In this document: one piece after another, positions 41,878-51,212 of the stretch | Layout of the letters: each line of letters starts with the position of its first letter | Position numbering within the stretch: position 1 is the stretch's first letter | DNA from: Terriglobales bacterium | GTDB taxonomy: Bacteria; Acidobacteriota; Terriglobia; Terriglobales; Acidobacteriaceae | Assembly (NCBI GenBank): GCA_025936825.1 | Contig: JAICSO010000008.1 | Location: 1-64,000 of the forward strand | DNA: 64,000 nucleotides | Direction of reading: 5' to 3' | The notes under the pieces: model-generated | Databases searched by the model: none | Seen by the model: only the letters and a program-made list of their open reading frames with translations | What the model was told of the DNA's origin: nothing | Translations under genes and position numbers: made by a program

Positions 41878-43398
41878 ATGAAATACTTTGCGGGGATAGT
41901 GTCCCTTCTGATCGCTTTCTCTTCCGTTGCTGCGGCCCAATCTGTTCCGCGGCAATTGCTTTCAACGCCAACTCACTTAGAACTGGATCGCCCCAGCGTG
42001 CAGGCACAGGCTGGCGCAACGGTAAATTACACGGTCACATTGAAGAACGCGGCAAACCAGCCGGTGGAAGCATCCAGTGACCTTGTGCTGCAGGTGGAAA
42101 CGCCCAGTGGTACGAAGTCGATCACCATTGCCAAAGGGCAGTCGTCTGCGAGCTTTGCTTGGCAGGCGAATACGGCCGGAATTGGCAGAATGCAGGTGCG
42201 CTCCGGCAAACTGCACCCCGCCTCCGGATTGGTGTTAGTGGCGCCGACTCCAGCCGTCCAGGTCCACGCGCCGGTGGCGATCATGGAACATGCACCCCCG
42301 CATGCCGCGCCACCGCCCCCATCTCCACCAACCGGACACAATCATGTCCCAATCGGCGCAATCGCGACGGCGAGTCCCACGTTAGGCGCGCATAACCAGC
42401 CGGGGGGCACTCCTGCTCCTGCACCGACCGCTCCGCAAGCTACAAAGCTGGCGCTTTTCGTAACTCCTACGTCTGTTCTCGGGAATGCGCTGGACCACAC
42501 TTGGACAGCGACGGTTGATATTGCAGCGCTAGGCAACAACGGCGAGATCCTTCCCGTCGCCAGCGCCGTCCAGGTTCACCTGACCAGCAACCTCGGGCAG
42601 TTCACGCCCGCCGATCTGGTACTGCAGCCGGGAGAGTTTTCCAACTTTGGAAACGCAGTGACTCTGAAAGCCACTCGTTCCGGCAAGGACAGCGTCCAGG
42701 CGCTCTCTTCGCTGGGCAACGCAGGGCCGGTCGAAGTCGACTACATGCAACCAGCACCCGCCAAACTGCAAGTTCTGCTCGGGACACCGCAGTTGCAGGG
42801 CAGCGGCTCGAGCAGCGTTAGCGTGCAGGTCTGTCTGGAAGATGAAGCCGGCGCGCCCACCATATCCGGTGACGACCTGCAGGTGACTCTCGATGCCGCG
42901 GGCCAGTTCTCGAAGTCTCCGCTCAGTATTCCGCATGGCTTGACCTGCAGCGAGCAGGTTACGTGGACGGCGCAGAGGTCCGGCGCGGCAAGCATCACGG
43001 CGAGGGCGGAAGGTGGCATTCAGGGCGCGAATACCGTTACTTTCCCCTCTTTCCCTTGGTATCTGGTGTGGCTGGCGGCGCTCGGCGGAATTTTAGGGGC
43101 AGTAATCCTTCACACCGACGGTCTGTTTTCCGAGCAGTGGTGGGCGCACACATGGCGCAGTCTCGTGGTCGGCGGAGTTTTGGGCGCGATCATTTATTTG
43201 CTGGCCCGTTACGGCGCGTTGCTCATGCCGTCGAGCGTCCCTGTCGCCATCCAGAACATTCCCGCAGTGAGCGGAACTGGAAGCTTTGTGCTCGGCTTCG
43301 TAGGCGGAATATTTGGCCGCAAAATCCTCAAGATTGACGACAGCGAGTCGGGTTCACCGCCTGCCCCGCAAGCGCAAGGTATGGCTGGCGGACATTAA
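41878..43398 (+). CDS. Exported Ig-like protein with C-terminal membrane segments
   Basis: A 506-residue protein with a signal peptide (MKYFAGIVSLLIAFSSVAAAQ). Residues about 35-120 and 185-390 are beta-rich, Ig/invasin-like (VQAQAGATVNYTVTLKNAANQPV; VSVQVCLEDEAGAPTISGDDLQVTLDAAGQF). A Pro/His-rich linker (HAPPHAAPPPPSPPTGHNH) separates them. The C-terminal 110 residues hold three hydrophobic segments (WYLVWLAALGGILGAVILH; SLVVGGVLGAIIYLLARYG; TGSFVLGFVGGIFG). The Ig part would face the periplasm, anchored by the last segments. The function is unknown. It splits ruvA from ruvB. Confidence 0.7.
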   Translation: MKYFAGIVSLLIAFSSVAAAQSVPRQLLSTPTHLELDRPSVQAQAGATVNYTVTLKNAANQPVEASSDLVLQVETPSGTKSITIAKGQSSASFAWQANTAGIGRMQVRSGKLHPASGLVLVAPTPAVQVHAPVAIMEHAPPHAAPPPPSPPTGHNHVPIGAIATASPTLGAHNQPGGTPAPAPTAPQATKLALFVTPTSVLGNALDHTWTATVDIAALGNNGEILPVASAVQVHLTSNLGQFTPADLVLQPGEFSNFGNAVTLKATRSGKDSVQALSSLGNAGPVEVDYMQPAPAKLQVLLGTPQLQGSGSSSVSVQVCLEDEAGAPTISGDDLQVTLDAAGQFSKSPLSIPHGLTCSEQVTWTAQRSGAASITARAEGGIQGANTVTFPSFPWYLVWLAALGGILGAVILHTDGLFSEQWWAHTWRSLVVGGVLGAIIYLLARYGALLMPSSVPVAIQNIPAVSGTGSFVLGFVGGIFGRKILKIDDSESGSPPAPQAQGMAGGH

Positions 43399-43424
43399 CA
43401 GATCAGGGGAGCGAAAAGGAGAGT

Positions 43425-44513
43425 TTAGAACAGGGAACTCTGCCTCCGGTTCGGCGTGATGCCGAAGTGGTCGTAGGCAAGCTGTGTCGCCACTCGGCCT
43501 CGCGGCGTGCGGTTCAGGAAGCCGATCTGAATCAGGAAAGGTTCGTAGATCTCTTCAATAGCGTCGGGTTCTTCGGCCAGCGCCGCGGCCAGCGTGTTCA
43601 CGCCGACCGGTCCGCCCTGGTATTTCTCGATAATCGCGAGAAGCAGCCGCCGGTCTACTTCATCAAAACCGTAGCGGTCTACTTCCAACATCTGCAATGC
43701 GGCTTGAGAGGTGGGAAGGTCAATGTTTCCCGCGCTTCGAACTTGAGCGTAGTCCCGAACGCGTCGTAGAAGGCGATTTGCAATTCGAGGTGTGCCGCGC
43801 GAGCGGCTGGCGATTTCCAGGGCTCCTTCTTTGTTGATTTCCACGCCGAGGATCTCGGCCGAGCGCTCAACGATAATGCGCAAATCTTCGTGGCTGTAGA
43901 ACTCGAGACGCAGTACGATGCCGAAGCGCGATCGCAACGGTGCCGAAAGCAGTCCCGCACGCGTAGTTGCTCCGACGAACGTGAACGGCTTCACGTCCAT
44001 GGTATGAGTGCGGGCGGCTGGTCCCTGGCCGATCAGGATGTCGAGTTTGTAATCCTCGAGCGCCGAGTAGAGCAGTTCTTCCAGCGTGGGCTGAAGGCGG
44101 TGGACTTCGTCGATGAAGAGCACCTGCTTGTCGCGCAGGTTGGTAAGGATCGCGGTCAGGTCGCCCTTGATCTGCAGCGTCGGCCCTGAGGTCTGCTGGA
44201 ACGCGACGCCAAGCTCGTTGGCGATGATCGTGGCCAGCGTGGTCTTGCCAAGCCCGGGAGGGCCATAGAGCAAAACGTGGTCCAGCGCCTCCCCTCGTGA
44301 CCGCGCCGCCTCGATCGCAACCGCCAGATTCTCTTTGACTTTGGCCTGCCCGATGAACTCGCCGAGGCGTTGCGGCCGCAGTTTTAACTCAAACGAGGAG
44401 TCGTCCTCGACCGGCGCCGCCGAAACCAGGCGCTCCCGCTGATCGGGCAACTTAGGGGTATTTCGCAGGGTGGCCACTGCCCGGATGGTAGCACGATCCT
44501 CGGTGATTCCCAC
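43425..44513 (-). CDS. ruvB: Holliday junction branch-migration helicase RuvB
   Basis: A 362-residue AAA+ motor. Walker A is GPPGLGKT (84-91), Walker B is LFIDEVHRL, sensor-1 is [20 protein letters not shown], and the C-terminal winged helix contains [12 protein letters not shown]. It forms hexamers on DNA flanking a RuvA-bound junction. The start is GTG 44513. The N-terminal extension of about 40 residues before the conserved core is a little longer than usual. Confidence 0.96.
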   Translation of the reverse strand: MGITEDRATIRAVATLRNTPKLPDQRERLVSAAPVEDDSSFELKLRPQRLGEFIGQAKVKENLAVAIEAARSRGEALDHVLLYGPPGLGKTTLATIIANELGVAFQQTSGPTLQIKGDLTAILTNLRDKQVLFIDEVHRLQPTLEELLYSALEDYKLDILIGQGPAARTHTMDVKPFTFVGATTRAGLLSAPLRSRFGIVLRLEFYSHEDLRIIVERSAEILGVEINKEGALEIASRSRGTPRIANRLLRRVRDYAQVRSAGNIDLPTSQAALQMLEVDRYGFDEVDRRLLLAIIEKYQGGPVGVNTLAAALAEEPDAIEEIYEPFLIQIGFLNRTPRGRVATQLAYDHFGITPNRRQSSLF

Positions 44514-44672
44514 GCGAAAGAATGGCGAAACCGAATCGGCACAAAAAACAGGGAACTTTCTAGGAACCGGCCGCGTAACTTGATCCAGACATGGGTGCCC
44601 TATTTCTGCTCGGATTTGGCAGAAGTTGGGTCTCGCCGGGGACGCAGGTCGAATTCAACTGAGGATTCCACT

Positions 44673-45233
44673 ATGAAAAGCTTCAAAGCTGTTCTGTTCG
44701 TGGCGATGGTGGTGGGCGGAACTGCGGTCTGGGCCGCGTCCCCGGAACGCTATCTGCACATTAAGGTCAACAATCCCAAGACAGAAGAACTGGTGCGCGT
44801 GAACGTGCCCTTGTCGCTGGCGGAGAAAGTCATTCCGGCCATCAACCATGGCGATCTGAAGAACGGGAAAGTGCAAGTCGGGAACTTCAATGCCAATGAC
44901 GTGGATGTGCGCGCGCTGCTGGAAGCGGTGAAGTCCGCACCGGAAGGCGAATTCGTAAGCGTGCAGAAGCCCGGTGAGGAAGTGCGCGTGGCCAAAGAGC
45001 ACGGACAGCTAGTTGCGCATGTGAAGGACAAAGCCGGTAAAGAGCGCGTAGATGTCACCATCCCATGGGAAGTCGCGCAGGCGCTGATTTCGGAGACCAC
45101 TGACAATCAGCTGAACATTTCCGCCGCCATCAAGGCTTTGCAAAACATTGGGGACATGACCCTAGTGACGGTGTCGGGCGACAACGAGTCTGTCCGGATC
45201 TGGGTGGATTCGAACAATACGGATGGGAAGTAG
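44673..45233 (+). CDS. Exported protein of unknown function, paralogue of the 45465 gene
   Basis: A 186-residue protein with a signal peptide (MKSFKAVLFVAMVVGGTAVWAAS). The mature part has two copies of a motif: LVRVNVPLSLAEKVIPAINHG ... VDVRALLEAVKSAPEGEFVSVQ and VDVTIPWEVAQALISE ... LVTVSGDNESVRIWVD. The same pattern occurs once in the next gene. I do not recognise a named family. The TAG stop (45231-45233) is the first three bases of a 7-bp repeat array. The ATG was chosen at the signal peptide; an in-frame start 93 bp upstream adds nothing recognisable. Confidence 0.65.
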   Translation: MKSFKAVLFVAMVVGGTAVWAASPERYLHIKVNNPKTEELVRVNVPLSLAEKVIPAINHGDLKNGKVQVGNFNANDVDVRALLEAVKSAPEGEFVSVQKPGEEVRVAKEHGQLVAHVKDKAGKERVDVTIPWEVAQALISETTDNQLNISAAIKALQNIGDMTLVTVSGDNESVRIWVDSNNTDGK

Positions 45234-45265
45234 GCTCTAGGCGTTAGGCTTTAGGCGTTCGCCTG
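45231..45265. repeat. 7-bp array TAGGCTC-type with stops in all six frames (family C)
   Basis: Units TAGGCTC, TAGGCGT, TAGGCTT, TAGGCGT, then TCGCCTG. TAG at 45231, 45238 and 45245 closes the + frames; CTA/TTA at 45237, 45244 and 45251 closes the minus frames. The first TAG is the stop of the preceding gene. Confidence 0.9.
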
Positions 45266-45290
45266 CCTGGAACTGAATCTGCGATGCATG

Positions 45291-45447
45291 AGCCGCGCAG
45301 TGGCGGGACGTGAAAGCCCGGCCCGTAGATCAGGAGCGAGTCGCTTGAGACTCACCATGGAGCAGCCGCGCAGCGGCGGAATCTAAATAGCCCGGCACGT
45401 GAGTGCCGGGTAGGCGAACAAAAGAGAGCGAGTCCGCTTTAGCGGAC
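45291..45447. repeat. Hairpin-rich block with duplicated element (family H)
   Basis: Two diverged copies of an element starting AGCCGCGCAG-GGCGG lie at 45291-45342 and 45364-45433. Hairpins inside: 45338-45353 (GAGTC/GACTC), 45365-45377 (GCCGC/GCGGC), 45391-45410 (CCCGGCAC/GTGCCGGG, loop GTGA) and 45432-45447 (GTCCGCT/AGCGGAC). It separates two paralogous genes and ends 17 bp before the ATG of the second. Confidence 0.85.
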
Positions 45448-45464
45448 GACACTGAGGTGACGTC

Positions 45465-45902
45465 ATGATTCTTCTTGCAAAACTCGGAGTCGGTGTTCTG
45501 GGAACCGCGATGGTTGCAGGAGCGGCCCTTTCCAGCGAAGGCTTTATCGCCGTTAAGGTTCACGAGAAAGTCGCAAACGGCACCCACCTCACGCTCATCG
45601 TGCCTGCTGCTCTCGTTCCTGCAACTCTGCATTTCGTGCCGAAGAAAGACTTGAAAGATGCAGGCCGCGACATTCGTCCCTATCTGCCGGTGATCGATGC
45701 AGCCATTCCTGCCCTGGAAGACTGCCCGGATGGGGTCTTGGTTGAGGTGAGAGATCCTGGCGAACACGTGCTCATTCAGAAGATCGGCGGTTCGGTGGTG
45801 ATTGATGTCAAGGACCACGAGGACATCGTGCACGTCTCTGTACCACTGCGCGCGGCGCAGAGTTCCATCCATCAGATTGCGGAAGCGAACGAGATGATGT
45901 GA
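45465..45902 (+). CDS. Small exported protein, paralogue of the 44673 gene
   Basis: A 145-residue protein with a short N-terminal hydrophobic segment (MILLAKLGVGVLGTAMVAGAALS). The mature part resembles one half of the upstream gene product: FIAVKVHEKVANGTHLTLIVPAALVPATLHFVP, then PVIDAAIPALEDCPDGVLVEVRDPGEHVLIQKIG and VHVSVPLRAAQSSIHQI. The shared order (VKV strand, VP-x-x-LA, AIPAL, EFV) supports a common origin. A GAGGTG ribosome site precedes the ATG. The function is unknown. A 231-bp repeat block now separates the two. Confidence 0.65.
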   Translation: MILLAKLGVGVLGTAMVAGAALSSEGFIAVKVHEKVANGTHLTLIVPAALVPATLHFVPKKDLKDAGRDIRPYLPVIDAAIPALEDCPDGVLVEVRDPGEHVLIQKIGGSVVIDVKDHEDIVHVSVPLRAAQSSIHQIAEANEMM

Positions 45903-45907
45903 GGTCG

Positions 45908-45930
45908 TGTGGGTCGGATATTCTTGTCGC
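45908..45930. repeat. Half element GTGTGGGTCGGATATT (family G)
   Basis: 22 bases match the repeat inside mnmE (36104-36125) with one change, directly after the stop of the preceding gene. No inverted partner is seen here. Confidence 0.8.
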
Positions 45931-45948
45931 GACCGCTCAGCAGTTCTT

Positions 45949-46536
45949 CTAGAAGACCTTCGCGAGTTCGGAGATTACGTAGTCGCCGTAGTCGGCGTCT
46001 TTGATGGAGAACTCCGCTTTTCTCTCGGAAAGACTGAAGTTGAAAAATACTTCACCTTCATCATCACCCAAAAATATCTTTGTCGCAGTCCAATTGCCGG
46101 CTGGCGAGTTACTGAACGAATCATTTGCTGAGCGGGCCTGACCTCTCGCCAGTACGGTATAGCCAAAATTGAGCGTATCTACAGGCTGCACCTTGGTTGC
46201 GACCACCTTCGCTTGAAGCACAGTTGCGAGGTCAGCAAGGAAGATCGTGGGATCAGAACCAGGTTCGCGAAGGAACTTCCCCTTCCCGAACGAGAATGGT
46301 TGCGACGTGTCACCAGAGTCTTTCGTCGGACCTAATTCAATACGAAATTTAGCAGTCTTTCCTTTCGATGCGTAACGCGCGAGCCACTGGTTGGGCAGCG
46401 AAGTTGGTGTGATCTCGAACTCTAATGAGTCGCTCGCATTCTGGTGAGGTTCCCACACGGCACCTTGTTGGGCAGTCTTTCGCGAACAACTCATCGATAA
46501 CAAGCAAAGCAATACAACGGATGTTCGGCGAAACAT
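45949..46536 (-). CDS. Predicted lipoprotein
   Basis: A 195-residue protein. The N-terminus MFRRTSVVLLCLLSMSCSRK has a lipobox (LSMSC), so residue 17 is the probable lipidated Cys. The mature part is beta-rich (LEFEITPTSLPNQWLARYASKGKTAKFRIELGP; GEVFFNFSLSERKAEFSIKDADYGDYVISEL) and of no family I recognise. It lies 6 bp downstream of the EF-G-like gene on the same strand and is probably cotranscribed. Its sequence is a little richer in AT than its neighbours. Confidence 0.65.
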   Translation of the reverse strand: MFRRTSVVLLCLLSMSCSRKTAQQGAVWEPHQNASDSLEFEITPTSLPNQWLARYASKGKTAKFRIELGPTKDSGDTSQPFSFGKGKFLREPGSDPTIFLADLATVLQAKVVATKVQPVDTLNFGYTVLARGQARSANDSFSNSPAGNWTATKIFLGDDEGEVFFNFSLSERKAEFSIKDADYGDYVISELAKVF

Positions 46537-46542
46537 GCCGCC

Positions 46543-48648
46543 CTACTCCTCCTCTTCCATCACCTCACCACGCGCGGCCTTGGCTTTCTCGACAATCTTC
46601 TCTTGGATCTGAGATGGCACGACGTCGTAGTGATGCATTTCCATATTGAAGCTGCCGCGGCCTTGGGTCATGGCGGTGAGATCAACACCGTAGGTCAGCA
46701 TCTCAGCCATAGGCACCTCGGATTTCACCACCGTGTTGCCGCCCTTGTTGTCCATGCCCTGAATGCGTCCGCGGCGCGAGTTCAGATCGCCCATGATCGA
46801 GCCCGCGAATTCATCGGGCACAGTGATCTCCACGTGCATGATCGGCTCCAGCAACGTGGGCTTGGCCTGCTCCATGGCTTTTTTGAAGGCGATGCGGCCC
46901 GCCATCTGGAAGGAGAGATCGTTGGAATCCACGTCGTGGTAGGAGCCGTCGTAGAGGACGACTTTGAAGTCCACCACCGGATATCCCGCTAAGTAGCCGC
47001 GGGCCGCCGCATCCTTGATCCCCTTCTCCACCGCAGGGATGAAGTTCTTGGGAATCGCGCCGCCAAAGATGTCGTTGACGAACTCGAACTCGCTGCCGCG
47101 TGGCAGAGGCTCCATCTTGATTTTGCAATCGCCATACTGGCCGTGGCCGCCGGTCTGCTTTTTGTGGCGGCCCTGCACGTCGGCGCGCCCGCGAATGGTC
47201 TCGCGATACGGAACCTTCGGCGCCTTAAGGTTCACCTCGGTGTGATAGCGCTTCTTGAGCTTCGAAACCGTCACTTCGATGTGCTGCTGACCGGTGCCGG
47301 CAATGAGAAATTCTTTGGTCTGCGGGTCTCGGAAGAATCGCAGCATGGCATCCTCTTCCATGAGCTTGTGGATGCCCGGCCCCAACTTGTCTTCATCGGC
47401 GCGGCTCTTCGGCTCGATGGCAAACGTGATCGCAGGTTCCGGCAGCTTCACATGGGGATAACGAATTGGCGCGGACTTATCGCCCAAGGTGTCGCCGGTC
47501 AGCGTGTCTTTCAATTTCGCGACGGCACCAATATCGCCGGCATGAAGTTCAGGAATCGGGATCGCCTCTTTGCCCTGCATCACTGAAATGCGCGAGAGCT
47601 TTTCCTGCGTGCCGCGCGCGTAGTTCACGAGCGAAGCGTCGTTCTTCAGAACTCCGGAAAAAACTTTGAAGTAGGAAATACGTCCCGCGAAAGGATCGGA
47701 AACAGTTTTGAAGACGTATAAAGAAACCGGCTCAGTATCAGATTCTTTCCTCGCGGGCGGCTCACCGTTGCCCGAAGTGACTTCACCGCGAACAGCGTCG
47801 TGCTCGATTGCCGTGGGCGTGAACTCAACAATGAAGTCCATTAAGCGATCAGCGCTGACGTTGCCCAGGCCCGAAGCGAACAGCACTGGGAAAATCTTGT
47901 CTTCGCGGATGGCGTTGTGCAGGGCAGGCACCAGGTCTTCTTCCGACAACGTGCCTGCCTCGAAAAACTTCTCCATCAGCGCGTCATCGCCCTCGGCAAC
48001 GAGCTCAACCAATTTCTCGTGCGCGGCTTGCGCGGCGTCTTTCAGGTTCGCTGGAATCTCGCCTTCCTTGCCTTTGCCGTTTCCGCCCAGCTCGTACGTA
48101 TAAGCTTTCATCCTCACGAGATCAATCACGCCGGAAAGGCTTTTCTCCTTACCGATCGGCAATTCCAGAGGAATGACGTTGCGGCCAAACGCGCTCTGTA
48201 CGGATTCCAAGATACGGTCCGCATCGGCTCGCTCGCGGTCCATGCGGCTAGCGACGATCACCCGCGGCATTTTGTATTCTTCACAGTCGTTCCAGACCTT
48301 CTGCGTCACCACCTCGACGCCTGCCACTCCGTCCACGACGACAATCGCGGCGTCGATCACCGGCAGTACCAGCTTCGCCTCGTGAACGAACATGTTGAAT
48401 CCCGGCGTATCCAGGAAATTGATCTTGGTCTGGCCCCATTCGGCGCAGGCGAGGCCCACGGAGATCGACATCTTGCGGGAAATTTCTTCTTCGTCGTAGT
48501 CGGTCGTGGCGGTGCCATCGTCCACGCGGCCCAGTCGCTGCGTGGCGCCGGCGGTGTAAAGCGCGGCGGAGATCAGTGAAGTTTTTCCGGCATGCCCATG
48601 CCCCACAACCGCAACATTCCTAACGTTTTCTCCTGTGTAGACTTTCAC
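46543..48648 (-). CDS. Elongation factor G-like GTPase
   Basis: A 701-residue translational GTPase with the five EF-G domains. G1 is GHGHAGKT (16-23) and G3 is DTPG (80-83). G4, normally NKxD, reads SRMD (134-137), which should weaken guanine specificity. Switch 1 is also unusual (TATTDYDEEEISRKMSISVG). The domain IV-V region (GGHGQYGDCKI; VDFKVVLYDGSYHDVDSNDLSFQMAGRIAFKKA; IQGMDNKGG) is typical. This is the EF-G-like paralogue branch, not the str-operon EF-G. Its job may be recycling, rescue or stress. The start is GTG with AAGGAG upstream. Confidence 0.9.
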   Translation of the reverse strand: MKVYTGENVRNVAVVGHGHAGKTSLISAALYTAGATQRLGRVDDGTATTDYDEEEISRKMSISVGLACAEWGQTKINFLDTPGFNMFVHEAKLVLPVIDAAIVVVDGVAGVEVVTQKVWNDCEEYKMPRVIVASRMDRERADADRILESVQSAFGRNVIPLELPIGKEKSLSGVIDLVRMKAYTYELGGNGKGKEGEIPANLKDAAQAAHEKLVELVAEGDDALMEKFFEAGTLSEEDLVPALHNAIREDKIFPVLFASGLGNVSADRLMDFIVEFTPTAIEHDAVRGEVTSGNGEPPARKESDTEPVSLYVFKTVSDPFAGRISYFKVFSGVLKNDASLVNYARGTQEKLSRISVMQGKEAIPIPELHAGDIGAVAKLKDTLTGDTLGDKSAPIRYPHVKLPEPAITFAIEPKSRADEDKLGPGIHKLMEEDAMLRFFRDPQTKEFLIAGTGQQHIEVTVSKLKKRYHTEVNLKAPKVPYRETIRGRADVQGRHKKQTGGHGQYGDCKIKMEPLPRGSEFEFVNDIFGGAIPKNFIPAVEKGIKDAAARGYLAGYPVVDFKVVLYDGSYHDVDSNDLSFQMAGRIAFKKAMEQAKPTLLEPIMHVEITVPDEFAGSIMGDLNSRRGRIQGMDNKGGNTVVKSEVPMAEMLTYGVDLTAMTQGRGSFNMEMHHYDVVPSQIQEKIVEKAKAARGEVMEEEE

Positions 48649-48744
48649 GGGATCTCCTTCTGATGAGGGCCTGTTTCGAAGCCGATTTGTGAAGTTCTTT
48701 TATGAAGCCAATAACTCTACTACAGCGATATGGCAGGCTCAACT

Positions 48745-48786
48745 CAGGAGCCAGGCTTCAGGCGTTAGGCTTCAGGCTTCAGGACA
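48745..48786. repeat. 7-bp array CAGGCTT-type (family C)
   Basis: Six 7-bp units (CAGGAGC, CAGGCTT, CAGGCGT, TAGGCTT, CAGGCTT, CAGGACA) in the 246-bp gap between the EF-G-like gene and the divergent DoxX gene. The rest of the gap should hold both promoters, but I cannot place them with confidence. Confidence 0.88.
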
Positions 48787-48894
48787 AGCGGTGTAAATTT
48801 GGAATTTGTCGATCGACACCGACATGGCAAGGAAATTTCCGTTCCGCGCAATACGTTGGCCACATCTATGTACATACCGTTGCAAGGAGAATCC

Positions 48895-49281
48895 ATGTTC
48901 CCTCAACTCCTCCGCTTCACTGACCTTGGTCTATTGCTTCTGCGATTGATGGCGGGCATTGTTTTCTTCGCCAGCGGCTGGGGACACCTCAAGGATCCGG
49001 CCGGCCGCGCGCAGAGCATCGGGCAGAGCAAAGGGTTCACCATCTTTCTGGGTATTGCCGAAGTAGCTGGTAGCCTCGGGATCGTTTTCGGCGTCTTCCA
49101 GCAACTGGCGGCAATTGGATTGATCCTCATCATGCTCGGAGCCATTCAGAAGAAAATTTTTGTTTGGCACACCGGCTTCTGGGGCGAGAAGGCATCGGGT
49201 TGGCACTACGACCTGGTCTTCGCGGTCATGTGCCTGGTGATTCTGTTCACCGACGGCGGACGGTACGTGCTGCTGAAGTAG
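48895..49281 (+). CDS. DoxX family membrane protein
   Basis: A 128-residue protein with four hydrophobic helices. LGLLLLRLMAGIVFFASGWGHLKDP and GFTIFLGIAEVAGSLGIVFGVFQQLAAIGLILIMLGAI are typical of DoxX/DoxD-like quinone-associated or oxidoreductase membrane proteins. Its role in this organism is unknown. AAGGAG stands 6 bp before the ATG at 48895, which decides the start against a longer frame. It is followed by a gap of 274 bp. Confidence 0.85.
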   Translation: MFPQLLRFTDLGLLLLRLMAGIVFFASGWGHLKDPAGRAQSIGQSKGFTIFLGIAEVAGSLGIVFGVFQQLAAIGLILIMLGAIQKKIFVWHTGFWGEKASGWHYDLVFAVMCLVILFTDGGRYVLLK

Positions 49282-49356
49282 ACCTCAAATTACGACGATA
49301 GCACCGCGGGTACGGGTTCACTTAGAATTCCACCCCCCAAAAGGCGTCACCCCGAA

Positions 49357-49379
49357 GCCCCGCGTATTTACAGCGGGGC
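49357..49379. repeat. Hairpin GCCCCGC/GCGGGGC
   Basis: A 7-bp stem with a 9-base loop, in the 49282-49555 gap. A segment nearby (about 49410-49455, containing CTTCGCTCAGGATGACG) reads like part of another dispersed repeat, but no second copy is visible in the window. No gene is seen in this gap. Confidence 0.6.
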
Positions 49380-49555
49380 GGGATCATGCGTGCAGTGCCG
49401 ATGCTCCACGCAAGGTCCTTCACTCCGCCTGAACAACGTCTTCGCTCAGGATGACGCCGCTAAATAGCGCTCAAACTGGACCAATAACCCGCCCGGTCCC
49501 TGCTTGCTCCACCTCTGGTCGAGGATTAGCATGGAAAGTTTGCAGGAGGCGCAAG

Positions 49556-51091
49556 ATGGCCGACACTCTCACCAGCCCAGTCCTCGCAGGAACGTCCAAC
49601 CGACCGAATATCTATCACAATTTCATCGATGGCGAATGGGTCGAAGCCTCCACCGGGGAGACCTTCGAGAACCGAAACCCTGCCGATACGAGGGACGTTG
49701 TAGGAATTTTCCAGCGATCCGCCAAAGCCGATGTCGACCAGGCGATCGACGCTGCGAGACAGGCATTCCTGAAATGGCGGCTGGTACCGGCACCGCGCCG
49801 GGCTGAAATCATCTATACCGCTGCCGAGATGCTGGCCGAGCGCAAAGAGGACTACGCCCGCGACATGACTCGGGAGATGGGCAAGGTGTTGAAGGAAACG
49901 CGCGGCGACGTTCAGGAAGCTGTCGACACGGCGTATTACATGGCGGGCGAGGGGCGGCGGATGTTTGGTCCGACTACTCCGTCCGAACTTCCAAACAAGT
50001 TTGCCATGGCAGTGCGTCATCCCTTGGGCGTCTGCGCCATGATCACGCCGTGGAATTTCCCCATAGCGATCCCATCCTGGAAGCTTCTGCCGGCATTAGT
50101 CTGCGGAAACACATGCGTCATCAAGCCTGCGCAGGACACTCCGCTTTCCACCTTCAATCTCGTTCGCACCCTGGTCGACGCAGGAGTGCCCAAAGGCGTG
50201 GTCAACATCGTGACTGGATTTGGATCTGAGACTGGCGCGCCTATGTTGGAGCACCCTGAAGTGCGAGCGGTTTCGTTCACTGGCTCGAGCGCAGTGGGCC
50301 GGACGATTGGCACAACTTCGGCCAAGAGTTTCAAGCATTGCTCGCTGGAACTCGGCGGCAAGAATCCCATGATCGTGCTGGATGACGCGAACCTGGAACT
50401 GGCGCTGGAAGGTGCGCTGTGGGGTGCTTTCGGTACCACGGGCCAGCGCTGCACCGCGACCAGCCGCATCATCGTGCAGAAGGGCGTGTATCACAAATTC
50501 GTGCACAGCCTGGTCGACCGCGCGCGGAAGCTGCGGGTAGGCAATGGACTCGACGAGTCCATTGACATGGGCCCGGCAGTCAACGAAAAGCAGCTGCAGA
50601 CAGATCTGGAATACGTGGAGATTGGCAAACAAGAAGGAGCAAAGCTGGCCTGCGGCGGCAATCGCCTGGAGAAAGGGGATCACGCACACGGATGGTTCAT
50701 GGAACCGACCGTTTTCATGGACGTGAATCCGAAGATGCGGATCGCCCAGGAAGAAATTTTCGGGCCGGTTGTTTCCGTTATTCCCTGCGAAAACTTTGAA
50801 GACGCGATCCAGATCGCCAACAACATCGAGTACGGTTTATCGTCGGCGATCTACACCCGCGATGTGAACAAGGCGTTCTCAGCCATGCGCGATCTGTATG
50901 CTGGAATTACATACATCAATGCCCCGACAATCGGTGCCGAAGTTCACCTGCCGTTCGGCGGGGTAAAGGCAACAGGAAACGGCCACCGCGAAGGCGGTAT
51001 CGGCGCGATTGACTTCTACACCGAGTGGAAGTCGGTGTACGTGGATTACTCAGATCGATTGCAGCGGGCGCAGATCGATAGGCCGGAGTAG
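49556..51091 (+). CDS. NAD(P)-dependent aldehyde dehydrogenase
   Basis: A 511-residue enzyme of the ALDH superfamily. It has [60 protein letters not shown] (catalytic Glu) and [12 protein letters not shown] (catalytic Cys in GQRC). The N-terminal [29 protein letters not shown] resembles alpha-ketoglutarate-semialdehyde and related dehydrogenases that act in sugar-acid or amino-acid catabolism. The substrate is not certain. AGGAGG stands just before the ATG at 49556, which decides the start. It has no obvious operon partner. Confidence 0.9.
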   Translation: MADTLTSPVLAGTSNRPNIYHNFIDGEWVEASTGETFENRNPADTRDVVGIFQRSAKADVDQAIDAARQAFLKWRLVPAPRRAEIIYTAAEMLAERKEDYARDMTREMGKVLKETRGDVQEAVDTAYYMAGEGRRMFGPTTPSELPNKFAMAVRHPLGVCAMITPWNFPIAIPSWKLLPALVCGNTCVIKPAQDTPLSTFNLVRTLVDAGVPKGVVNIVTGFGSETGAPMLEHPEVRAVSFTGSSAVGRTIGTTSAKSFKHCSLELGGKNPMIVLDDANLELALEGALWGAFGTTGQRCTATSRIIVQKGVYHKFVHSLVDRARKLRVGNGLDESIDMGPAVNEKQLQTDLEYVEIGKQEGAKLACGGNRLEKGDHAHGWFMEPTVFMDVNPKMRIAQEEIFGPVVSVIPCENFEDAIQIANNIEYGLSSAIYTRDVNKAFSAMRDLYAGITYINAPTIGAEVHLPFGGVKATGNGHREGGIGAIDFYTEWKSVYVDYSDRLQRAQIDRPE

Positions 51092-51103
51092 CTTTGCGGG
51101 GAG

Positions 51104-51206
51104 GGACAGCTCGGCTGTCCACCGGAGCGCAGTGCGCAGTGGTGAATGGGGTTGAGCAGGCGAGCGCTGCTCGCCCGGACAGCCGATGGCGGCTGTCCCT
51201 CCACAG
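51104..51206. repeat. Composite palindrome after the aldehyde dehydrogenase (family F)
   Basis: Three hairpins: 51104-51120 (GGACAGC/GCTGTCC), 51159-51175 (GGCGAGC/GCTCGCC, loop GCT) and, after one C, 51177-51198 (GGACAGCCG-ATGG-CGGCTGTCC), then CTCCACA. The last two have the same layout as the block inside mnmE. It fills the gap between two convergent genes. Confidence 0.93.
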
Positions 51207-51212
51207 ATCGCG

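Noticed and set aside
49400-49460. Remnant of a transposon or gene in the 49.3-49.5 kb gap
   Set aside because: Only a hairpin and repeat-like words are visible, with no coding frame or terminal repeats.
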